Shown: positions 51,551-58,057 of the stretch, piece after piece | Numbering within the stretch: position 1 is the stretch's first letter | Layout of the letters: every line of letters starts with the position of its first letter | Position numbers and translations under genes: made by a program | Origin: Bacteroidales bacterium UBA3810 | Lineage (GTDB): Bacteria > Bacteroidota > Bacteroidia > Bacteroidales > Paludibacteraceae | DNA: 58,057 nt | Reading direction: 5' to 3' | NCBI GenBank assembly: GCA_002368645.1 | Contig: DFEE01000021.1 | Span: 122,338 to 180,394 of the forward strand | Notes under the pieces: generated by a model | What the model was told of the DNA's origin: nothing | Database searches by the model: none | Seen by the model: the letters and a program-made list of their open reading frames with translations, nothing else

Positions 51551-51598
51551 TTATTAACGCATCAGCCTTTTTAGACTGATATAAACACGTCTTTTATT

Positions 51599-51931
51599 AT
51601 GGCACAAGTATCCTATTTAGACCCTGTCGAGCAAGTCAACGGAAGGCTCGACCATCAAAGTGAAATCTACTTCTGCACCCGTCTTGGAAAGCGGATCGCA
51701 TCGCATTACCCTAAGCACAAAGATCCCGACAAAATCTCCTCGCGCCAACGGGACCTTGCCTCCAATTTCGCTAACGCTGTCCAACAATGTAAGATTGAAC
51801 TGGCAGACCCGGAACGCAAAGCGTATTGGCAAGAACGATTTGAGGAGCAAAAAAAGACCGCGCAGAAACCCTATCTGCTTCTCCGCAACTTCGTTATTGC
51901 TTCATTAGCCAAGCACGACACCAATAATTGA
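51599..51931 (+). CDS. Small soluble protein of unknown function
   Basis: 110 residues (MAQVSYLDPVEQVNGRLDHQ, then SEIYFCTRLGKRIASHYPKH...), rich in basic and aromatic residues, no signal or membrane segment. The ordering ‘QRDLASNFANAVQQCKIELADPER..YWQ.RFEEQKK’ predicts alpha-helices. Basic content would suit nucleic-acid binding, but this is only inference. I do not recognise a family with certainty. Promoter at 51377-51408. Confidence 0.7.
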   Translation: MAQVSYLDPVEQVNGRLDHQSEIYFCTRLGKRIASHYPKHKDPDKISSRQRDLASNFANAVQQCKIELADPERKAYWQERFEEQKKTAQKPYLLLRNFVIASLAKHDTNN

Positions 51932-52005
51932 TGCGCCTATAATGACGGAGCAAAGGTTGCATAGATGCTAATTTTAACGCTAAATGCCGACAAAAGCAAG
52001 AAATT

Positions 52006-52037
52006 TTTGCAATAGTCAAAAAAAATAACTATCTTTG
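52006..52037 (+). promoter_or_regulatory. Promoter of the SIMPL-to-recN operon
   Basis: TTTG (52006-52009), 20-nt spacer, TATCTTTG (52030-52037); leader about 36 nt to the ATG at 52078. Confidence 0.78.
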
Positions 52038-52077
52038 CGCGTTTTTGTGAATATAACTTTTATAAAACAATACAAGT

Positions 52078-52761
52078 ATGAAAAATTTAGTTAGTGCTGC
52101 ACTGATTGCAGTAGGTATTACGCTCGCAGGAGTTTTTGTTTATTGCGGTATTCATCAATTGGCTTCTAAAGACCGCATCGTTACGGTCAAAGGTCTATCC
52201 ACACGCGATGTTCAGGCGGATTTCGTTGTTTGGCCGCTTAGCCTCAACATAAACGGCAATGACCTGACCTCTATTTCAGCGGAGCTTAAGCGTACCCAAA
52301 CGAAGCTCGTTGACTATTTCGTTGAGAAGGGCTTTAAACAGGAAGAGATAAGCCTCGGTAATATCAATTTTGACGATAACTGGCAGGGCTACTATGACCG
52401 TCGCCCGGAGTATCATTACACACTGCGCACGTCCTTAATCATTGCGACCGCTGATGTTGAGCGTGTTGTCGCTAATCAAGGTGTCGTTAGTGACCTATTG
52501 GCTAAGGGAATTGTAGTCAGCAGCAACTCTTGGTCCACCGATTACCAATATAATGGTCTCAACGACCTTAAACCCGAGATGATTGAAGAAGCTACGAAGA
52601 ACGCTCGTGAGGTAGCAGAAAAATTTGCCGCCGACAGTCGTTCTAAATTAGGCGGCATCCGGAACGCTAACCAAGGGCAATTCTCCATTACCGGAGATGA
52701 CCAACAACCTTGGAAAAAGCACATTCGCGTTGTGACGACCATTAGCTATAACTTGAAGTAA
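52078..52761 (+). CDS. SIMPL (DUF541) domain protein
   Basis: 227 residues: membrane anchor or signal (about 5-28), then the SIMPL/DUF541 domain that opens RIVTVKGLSTRDVQADFVVW and ends RVVTTISYNLK. Likely periplasmic, related to BP26/Omp28 oligomers; function not established. First gene of the seven-gene unit ending in recN; the next ORF starts 4 bp after it. Confidence 0.9.
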   Translation: MKNLVSAALIAVGITLAGVFVYCGIHQLASKDRIVTVKGLSTRDVQADFVVWPLSLNINGNDLTSISAELKRTQTKLVDYFVEKGFKQEEISLGNINFDDNWQGYYDRRPEYHYTLRTSLIIATADVERVVANQGVVSDLLAKGIVVSSNSWSTDYQYNGLNDLKPEMIEEATKNAREVAEKFAADSRSKLGGIRNANQGQFSITGDDQQPWKKHIRVVTTISYNLK

Positions 52762-52765
52762 ACGA

Positions 52766-53605
52766 ATGTATAGCAGTTTTGATAGGATGTATCGGCTGAT
52801 GTCGGAGGAGCACAATCTGCTCCACCTCATCAGCCAATTCGGGATTACCATGGGTGTGGGTGACAAAACCATCGACGAGGTCTGCACGGAGCATAACATT
52901 GATACGGGCACATTTCTCGCAGTTGTCAATCACACCCCCAATGACAAGGTGGATTTAGCGACTTTGCAGGTTTATCTTAGAAACGCACATACCTACTTTT
53001 TAGACTTCCAGATTCCCCGTATCCGCGAGGAATTGATTAGTGCGGTGAGTCAAGTCGAAATGAGCCAACTCAAAGATGCACGCTCACAACAAATACCAAT
53101 TCTCATAATTCGCTTCTTTGATGAATATGCAGCGGAGATAAAGCATCACATTGAGCACGAAAACTCCAATGATTATGCACTCCATCCGGCAGACGATAAG
53201 GCAATGCACAATCGACTTGATGAGCTCAAACAACTCATCACCAAGTATTTCCCCATTGCTGCCAATGACACAATGATTTATGCTGCTCTGCAGGATATAT
53301 TTGAACTGGAAGCCGAACTGGCACTGCATTGCTCTATAGAAGACGATATTCTTTTACCGGCTCTTAAGCGCCAACAACCTGAGGGTGATGAGCCTCTGTC
53401 TGACCGTGAGAAAGAAGTACTTGTACAGATTGTCAATGGTCTCAGTAATAAGGAGATAGCCAATGTCCTGTGCATCTCGACACACACAGTTATGTCTCAC
53501 CGGAAGAATATCTCCAAAAAACTACATATCCACTCTGCTGCCGGTCTTACTATCTACGCGATTAGCAACAATTTAGTGTGCTTAGACGAGTTAAAAAATA
53601 TATAA
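52766..53605 (+). CDS. Hemerythrin-like (YtfE/RIC-type) di-iron protein fused to a LuxR helix-turn-helix
   Basis: 279 residues. The N-terminal part (about 15-55, SQFGITMGVGDKTIDEVCTE) resembles the ScdA_N domain of iron-sulfur cluster repair proteins. A hemerythrin-like four-helix region follows with H75, H128-xxx-E132, H148 and H188-xxx-E192, matching in order and spacing the six di-iron ligands of YtfE. Residues about 211-270 are a LuxR/GerE HTH (LSDREKEVLVQIVNGLSNKE, TVMSHRKNISKKL). It is probably a sensor of NO, oxygen or redox state acting as a transcription factor (inference). The gene overlaps tilS by 28 bp. Confidence 0.85.
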   Translation: MYSSFDRMYRLMSEEHNLLHLISQFGITMGVGDKTIDEVCTEHNIDTGTFLAVVNHTPNDKVDLATLQVYLRNAHTYFLDFQIPRIREELISAVSQVEMSQLKDARSQQIPILIIRFFDEYAAEIKHHIEHENSNDYALHPADDKAMHNRLDELKQLITKYFPIAANDTMIYAALQDIFELEAELALHCSIEDDILLPALKRQQPEGDEPLSDREKEVLVQIVNGLSNKEIANVLCISTHTVMSHRKNISKKLHIHSAAGLTIYAISNNLVCLDELKNI

Positions 53606-54297
53606 GAGACCATAACCTCCTCTCCGATGGAGCAAAAGTATTGGTTTGTCTCAGTGGCGGTGCGGATAGTGTCGCCCTATTGGATGTGTTACTGCGCAGC
53701 GGGTATCAATGTATTGTGGCGCACTGTAATTTTCACCTTCGCGGTGAAGAGAGTATGCGCGATGAAGAATTTGTACGTTCTATAATTCCTGTTTTAGAAG
53801 GCAAAGTCCATAATTCTGTAGCCAAACTATATGTCCGTAGCTTTGATACACAGGCATATGCTTTGGAGCATAAGATGAGTGTTGAACTTGCAGCCCGGGA
53901 GTTACGGTATCAGTGGTTCGCGGAATTAGCTCAATCCGAGCAATGTCAAGCCATTGCCGTAGCGCATCATATGAATGACCAAGCCGAGACGGTCTTGATG
54001 CACATCCGCAGAGGGTGCGGGTTGAAAGGGTTATGCGGTATGCGCCCCATTAGCCCTAATCCGGTGAGTGGGGACATTCCTGTCATAAGGCCTTTCTTAT
54101 GCACCACGCACGACTACATTTGCCATTATTTGAAGGATATTCGTCACATCCCTTGGGTTGAAGACTCGACCAACACCGATACGCGCTTCAAACGCAATGC
54201 CGTGCGCGCAGAACTGAGTCTTTGGTCGAAAGCAGAGATTGAACATGTGGCGCAATTAGCAGAAAGAATTCAAGAAGTATGCGTAAGTACGGACTAA
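53578..54297 (+). CDS. tilS: tRNA(Ile)-lysidine synthase, minimal form
   Basis: Converts C34 of the CAU-anticodon tRNA-Ile to lysidine, needed for AUA decoding. The N-type ATPase PP-loop is VLVCLSGGADSVALLDVLL (SGGADS at 26-31), with VAHHMNDQAETVLMHIRRG and the conserved PWVEDSTNTD...RNAVR. Only 239 residues: it stops shortly after the catalytic domain, lacking the TilS substrate-binding and C-terminal domains present in most (about 430 residues). Start is GTG at 53578, inside the preceding gene; aroE begins 19 bp before the stop. Confidence 0.9.
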   Translation: MLRRVKKYIRDHNLLSDGAKVLVCLSGGADSVALLDVLLRSGYQCIVAHCNFHLRGEESMRDEEFVRSIIPVLEGKVHNSVAKLYVRSFDTQAYALEHKMSVELAARELRYQWFAELAQSEQCQAIAVAHHMNDQAETVLMHIRRGCGLKGLCGMRPISPNPVSGDIPVIRPFLCTTHDYICHYLKDIRHIPWVEDSTNTDTRFKRNAVRAELSLWSKAEIEHVAQLAERIQEVCVSTD

Positions 54298-55007
54298 TAG
54301 GATATCCCTTGGGGCAATCAAAATCGGCGGCATATTTTACTGCGAAGTTTGATGCGGAACATATTGATGCCACCTATTCGCTTTATGAAATGCCGACGCT
54401 TACACCTCCGAAAGACCTTGATGGCTATAGTGTTACGATACCTTACAAAGAGGCGATTATCTCCTATCTCTCGGAGCTTGATACTGAGGCAGCGGCTATT
54501 GGTGCAGTCAATTGTGTTAAGCATGGCAAAGGCTACAATACCGATTATGTCGGGGTACTTGCTACACTGGACGAAGTACTGCCACAAGAAAGGTCGGTAG
54601 CCGTTAAAGCCCTTGTTTTCGGGAGTGGCGGTGCAGCCAAAGCAGTCTTTTATGCGCTTAGACAGCGAGGTATAGCCTATTGTCGGGTAAGCCGCAGTAG
54701 AGAGAGAGGCGACCTTTTATATGAGCAGATAACACCGGCTATCATTGGAGAATACAAGTTGTTAATCAACTGTACACCACTTGGAATGTACAATCGAAAC
54801 GCCATAGAGAGCCAAAATAAACAATGTGTCGATATTCCCTATAGTGCAATAGGCTCTGAACACATCCTTTTTGATTGTATTTACAATCCTGCTGAAACGG
54901 AGTTCCTACGCCGCGGAAGGTTGCAGGGGGCACGCACTATAAATGGAGAACGCATGTTCATAGAACAAGCTGAACAAGCATGGAAAATTTGGAATAATGA
55001 ACTATGA
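54279..55007 (+). CDS. aroE: Shikimate dehydrogenase
   Basis: NADPH-dependent reduction of 3-dehydroshikimate in aromatic amino-acid synthesis. 242 residues, short form typical of Bacteroidetes. GYPLGQSKSAAYFTAKF (substrate site), SVTIPYKEAIISYL with the catalytic lysine, NTDYVGV, and dinucleotide loop VFGSGGAAKAVFYAL. Start and stop overlap tilS and the DUF4831 gene (19 and 4 bp). Confidence 0.96.
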   Translation: MRKYGLIGYPLGQSKSAAYFTAKFDAEHIDATYSLYEMPTLTPPKDLDGYSVTIPYKEAIISYLSELDTEAAAIGAVNCVKHGKGYNTDYVGVLATLDEVLPQERSVAVKALVFGSGGAAKAVFYALRQRGIAYCRVSRSRERGDLLYEQITPAIIGEYKLLINCTPLGMYNRNAIESQNKQCVDIPYSAIGSEHILFDCIYNPAETEFLRRGRLQGARTINGERMFIEQAEQAWKIWNNEL

Positions 55008-56050
55008 AATCTACAAGAACTAATTTACGCTATGCTACCCTTTTGGTGGCACTTACGGCAAGTCTATCAATGAATGCACAATTGGTGCAGGACAATGAGC
55101 AGGCCCTCGTTTACTATATGCCTAAAACCGAATTAGTCTTCGACATCCACTACGATGAGACGATTCGGACGGCCGGTATCTATGCTCAATACGCGGATTT
55201 ATTAGGTATTCACGACCCGATAACGAAAACCGATACAACCTATATAATCCGTGATGTCCAGGTCTCCACGCGCGCTACCGCCGATACTGACAGAGCCTTT
55301 AAAGTGGTAGCAGCGAATGAATTGAATACACAATTGATAGCTTTATCCCGCGAGGGCATATTGGCGGGTTATAACATCTCCGTTGCAGACTTGTCGCCCG
55401 TGACAGCAAGTGCACAGCATGGTGAGTCTGCTGTAGTAACGGAATTTTCTACTCCGCTTGTTATTCCTTTTATGGAGTCGGATATGAAAGTTGATGACGA
55501 TGAGGCGCGAGCCGAAAAAGTGGCGGAACAAATTTTTCAAATTCGCGAGACAAGGATGTTTATTCTCGCCGGTGAAGTGGACCACTACCCCACTGATGGC
55601 AAAGCCATGGAGGAAGTTCTCGCTACGCTTGAGCGGCAAGAACATTTCCTTGTATCGCTCTTTTCAGGTACAGTACAGGTCAATCACCTCACGAAATCAT
55701 TTACCTACACCCCGACGCATAGCGAAGAGGTGGTTCTCGCCAATTTCAATAATGAAACCGGTTTTGGGGAAGGCGAAAGCCTTATGCTTACCATTGCTGC
55801 GACCAAACAGGTTAAGTCCGCTTCTACAGAACCCGTCAATAAGAAAGCCCCTCAACCCTCTCAGATTTACTATAACCTGCCCGGTACGGCACGATATAGT
55901 TTAATCTTTAGCGACAAACTTCTTGCAGAAGGGGAAGACAAAATGGCACAATTAGGCGTTGCCATTCCTTTAACTAAAGACCTTTTTAAGGAGAATATAC
56001 ACATCATTTTTGATACCGAAACCGGTAATATAGTATCCATATACCGATGA
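55004..56050 (+). CDS. DUF4831 family secreted protein
   Basis: 348 residues with a signal peptide (cleavage near SMNAQ, about residue 26). The mature part opens LVYYMPKTELVFDIHYDETI and has the short conserved AGEVDHYPTDGKAMEEVLATL. Conserved in Bacteroidales, usually adjacent to DUF4835/porD and recN as here. Function unknown. Overlaps both neighbours by 4 bp. Confidence 0.87.
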   Translation: MKSTRTNLRYATLLVALTASLSMNAQLVQDNEQALVYYMPKTELVFDIHYDETIRTAGIYAQYADLLGIHDPITKTDTTYIIRDVQVSTRATADTDRAFKVVAANELNTQLIALSREGILAGYNISVADLSPVTASAQHGESAVVTEFSTPLVIPFMESDMKVDDDEARAEKVAEQIFQIRETRMFILAGEVDHYPTDGKAMEEVLATLERQEHFLVSLFSGTVQVNHLTKSFTYTPTHSEEVVLANFNNETGFGEGESLMLTIAATKQVKSASTEPVNKKAPQPSQIYYNLPGTARYSLIFSDKLLAEGEDKMAQLGVAIPLTKDLFKENIHIIFDTETGNIVSIYR

Positions 56051-56952
56051 AAAAACTATTTATACTTCTTTTCGCCGGCATGACACTCGGTGTCTACGCC
56101 CAGGAGCTCAACTGCAAGGTAAATATCAATAGTCAGCAGATTGAGGGCTCTAATAAGTCCGCCTTTACGACGCTTCAAAACGCCATTTCCGATTTCATGA
56201 ACCAAACGCAGTTCACGAGAATGACCATGACGGACAATGAGAGGATTGAATGTAATCTGCTCCTTATCGTCAATAAAGTGGAGGACAATGTCTATAGTTG
56301 CGCCGCTACGGTGCAGTCCAATAGACCGGTGTATGGCACTTCTTACATGACGCCCATCCTCAATATCAACGATAGGGACTTTAACTTTACCTATCAGGAA
56401 TACGACCGCATCGAGTTTTCTCAGCCCAATCAACTCTCTGCCAATCTCTCTGCCCTCTTGATGTATTACGCTTACCTCATTATAGGCTTCGACATGGATA
56501 GTTATGAGCGGATGGGCGGAACACCTTGCTTCAAAGTCTGTGAAGAGATTGTACAAGCTGCTCAGTCGGCCTCTTTAAGCACGTTAGAAATGGCAGGCTG
56601 GAAGGCTTTCGACTCGAATCGCAACCGCTATGCTCTTATCAATAACATTATGGATAATGCTTTTGCAGATTATCGTGGTTACTACTATACTTATCACCGT
56701 TTGGGGTTAGACCAGATGGCGCAAAATGTAGCCAATGCCCGTGCGCGTATAGCGGAAGGACTTCCTATCCTACGAGACGCTTACAGAGCACGCCCCGCCA
56801 CGTATTTGGTGAACACCTTTCTGGATGCTAAAAATGACGAGTTGACACAGATATTCAAACAGGGCACCACAGCAGAGAAAACTTCTGCATATGAGATACT
56901 CACGGCGATAGACCCGACAAGAGATGAAACCTATTCAGAGATAACGAAATAA
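56047..56952 (+). CDS. porD: Type IX secretion system protein PorD (DUF4835)
   Basis: 301 residues with a signal peptide (MKKLFILLFAGMTLGVYAQ). The mature protein opens ELNCKVNINSQQIEGSNKSA, the DUF4835 hallmark, followed by FNFTYQEYDRIEFSQPNQLS and the helical C-terminal half. PorD is linked to the type IX secretion/gliding machinery in Porphyromonas; the exact role is not known. Agrees with the presence of CHU_C-type cargo in this window. Confidence 0.88.
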   Translation: MKKLFILLFAGMTLGVYAQELNCKVNINSQQIEGSNKSAFTTLQNAISDFMNQTQFTRMTMTDNERIECNLLLIVNKVEDNVYSCAATVQSNRPVYGTSYMTPILNINDRDFNFTYQEYDRIEFSQPNQLSANLSALLMYYAYLIIGFDMDSYERMGGTPCFKVCEEIVQAAQSASLSTLEMAGWKAFDSNRNRYALINNIMDNAFADYRGYYYTYHRLGLDQMAQNVANARARIAEGLPILRDAYRARPATYLVNTFLDAKNDELTQIFKQGTTAEKTSAYEILTAIDPTRDETYSEITK

Positions 56953-58057
56953 TGCTCACGCACTTATACATACAGCACTACGCGCTTATCAATAGCTTGG
57001 ATATTGATTTCGACTCGGGCATGAGTGTGCTTATCGGTGAAACAGGAGCCGGTAAATCCATTATTCTTGGTGCTTTAGCACTCGTTATGGGTGCCCGTGC
57101 GGACACCAAAACAATTATGGAAGGCGAGGAACGATGCGTCATTGAAGCGACTTTCCGAGGCGAAGATAACCAAGAACTGCTTATCCGTCGCGAACTCAAT
57201 AGCAATGGTCGTTCCCGTTCCTTTGTGAACGACGAAGTCGTCTCTGCCGCAGAACTGAAAGACCTATCCGGTAAGCTGATCGACATTCATTCGCAGCATG
57301 AGAATCTTTTACTACGAGATGATTTATTCCAGTTGGGTATCGTTGACGCTATCGCTCATAACGAGACGGAGCGTAATCGCTATAAGCAACAATACGTAGC
57401 TTGGCTTGCTGCTAAACAGCAACTTGCGGACTTAGTCGCATTAGCGGCTAAAAATAAAGACGATGCGGACTATATTGCCTTTCAATATAACCAACTCAAG
57501 ACAATGCACCTTGAGACAGGAGAGCTGGACTCACTCAACGAAGAGCACTACCGTCTCTCTCACGCGGAAGAACTGAAAATGGTGCTGCAAGAAACTCTGG
57601 CACGTATCAGCGATGAAGGCGGTGCGGTATCGCTTCTGCACGGTTGTAAGGTCAGCAAGGTTAGCGAGGAACTCCAGACACGCATAGATGCTGCTGAGAT
57701 TGAGTTAAAAGACATTGCCGACGAATTGACACACTTGGATAACTCTATAGAAGTCAACCCCGCGCGTTTGGAAGCTGTTGAGGAACGCATTGCAGCTATT
57801 GAGGAACTGCTCCGAAAGCATAAAGTGGAAACGGTAGATGACTTATTGGCCATTCAAGCATCATTGGAGCAACAACTCACCCGTAATGATACCCTTGATG
57901 AACAAATCGCAGAGGTACAAAGACAAGTTGACCGACTCCGTCTCAAGATGAGTGAAGCGGCCTTTGCCTTGACTCAAAGCCGTAAGGCTGTGGTTAAACC
58001 CATTAGTGAACGGCTTATAAAAGACTTGACGACCCTTAATATCCGCCATGCCAATAT
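56952..58057 (+). CDS. recN: DNA repair protein RecN (3' part outside the window)
   Basis: SMC-like ATPase of double-strand break repair. About 368 residues are visible (MLTHLYIQHYALINSLDIDF, then GMSVLIGETGAGKSIILGAL with the Walker A loop GETGAGKS). The signature IDIHSQHENLLLR is also typical of RecN. The coiled-coil arm (about 150-360) follows and the gene runs off the end without a stop. Starts on the last base of the porD stop codon. Confidence 0.96.
   Translation, partial: MLTHLYIQHYALINSLDIDFDSGMSVLIGETGAGKSIILGALALVMGARADTKTIMEGEERCVIEATFRGEDNQELLIRRELNSNGRSRSFVNDEVVSAAELKDLSGKLIDIHSQHENLLLRDDLFQLGIVDAIAHNETERNRYKQQYVAWLAAKQQLADLVALAAKNKDDADYIAFQYNQLKTMHLETGELDSLNEEHYRLSHAEELKMVLQETLARISDEGGAVSLLHGCKVSKVSEELQTRIDAAEIELKDIADELTHLDNSIEVNPARLEAVEERIAAIEELLRKHKVETVDDLLAIQASLEQQLTRNDTLDEQIAEVQRQVDRLRLKMSEAAFALTQSRKAVVKPISERLIKDLTTLNIRHAN

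Overview
The window looks like chromosomal DNA of an uncultured member of the Bacteroidota, most likely order Bacteroidales (inference). Reasons: nearly every transcription unit starts with the Bacteroidota promoter TTTG-N20-TAnnTTTG; Shine-Dalgarno sequences are mostly absent; and several genes are typical of this phylum (type IX secretion PorD/DUF4835, gliding-type CHU_C C-terminal domain, PorP/SprF-like barrel, BspA-like leucine-rich repeat protein, DUF4831, DUF4293, PepSY-like small secreted protein, LL-diaminopimelate aminotransferase DapL). G+C is moderate by eye and was not computed. I see no rRNA, insertion sequence, prophage or CRISPR array; there is one tRNA-Lys.

Layout. 1-5190 (minus): 5' part of ppdK with its own promoter, then an operon read DUF2147 protein, patatin-like phospholipase, rmuC, dapF, dapL. 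5397-9590 (minus): kdsB, deoD, outer membrane protein, yidC. 9591-12419 (plus): PepSY-like protein, a truncated ZIP transporter remnant, lipase-like lipoprotein, PorP/SprF-like protein. 12420-12898: repeat-rich spacer. 12899-15271 (minus): large secreted carbohydrate-binding-domain protein; then tRNA-Lys (minus). 15567-28427 (plus): fumarase, degenerate LytM protein, dxr, rseP, sugar N-acetyltransferase, DUF4293, serC, serA, CHU_C protein, M3 peptidase, folC. 28428-29135: dispersed repeat, promoter and a long leader with a strikingly nested hairpin. 29136-32493 (plus): BspA-like surface protein, 48-residue peptide, strong terminator. 32559-35890 (plus): fabD, lon. 35940-46594 (minus): lpdA, nadA, mnmA, CobW-type GTPase, gcvP, yitT, Omp85-type barrel, DUF819. 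46579-49416 (plus): lipoprotein, pepT, gcvT. 49504-51600: small-gene region (XRE regulator, HNH remnant, unknown ORFs, AT-rich decay, repeats). 52006-58057 (plus): SIMPL protein, hemerythrin/LuxR fusion, tilS, aroE, DUF4831, porD, recN (cut by the window end).

Functionally the window is mostly housekeeping: lysine/meso-DAP and cell-wall precursors, LPS (KdsB), membrane protein insertion, envelope stress proteolysis (RseP, Lon), isoprenoids (Dxr), serine synthesis (SerC-SerA), glycine cleavage (GcvP, GcvT, Lpd on two sides of one divergent promoter), NAD (NadA), tRNA thiolation and lysidine (MnmA, TilS), plus type IX-secreted surface proteins.

The least ordinary material is non-coding: (i) a 135-bp five-stem nested hairpin in the leader of the BspA-like gene; (ii) a roughly 125-bp inverted dispersed repeat present twice, 16 kb apart; (iii) degenerate tandem arrays with strict 11-bp phasing at several intergenic sites and 8-bp phasing at two; (iv) a divergent promoter whose two -33 boxes share one 16-bp palindrome. 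Among proteins, the YtfE/RIC-type di-iron domain fused to a LuxR helix-turn-helix and the very short TilS stand out.
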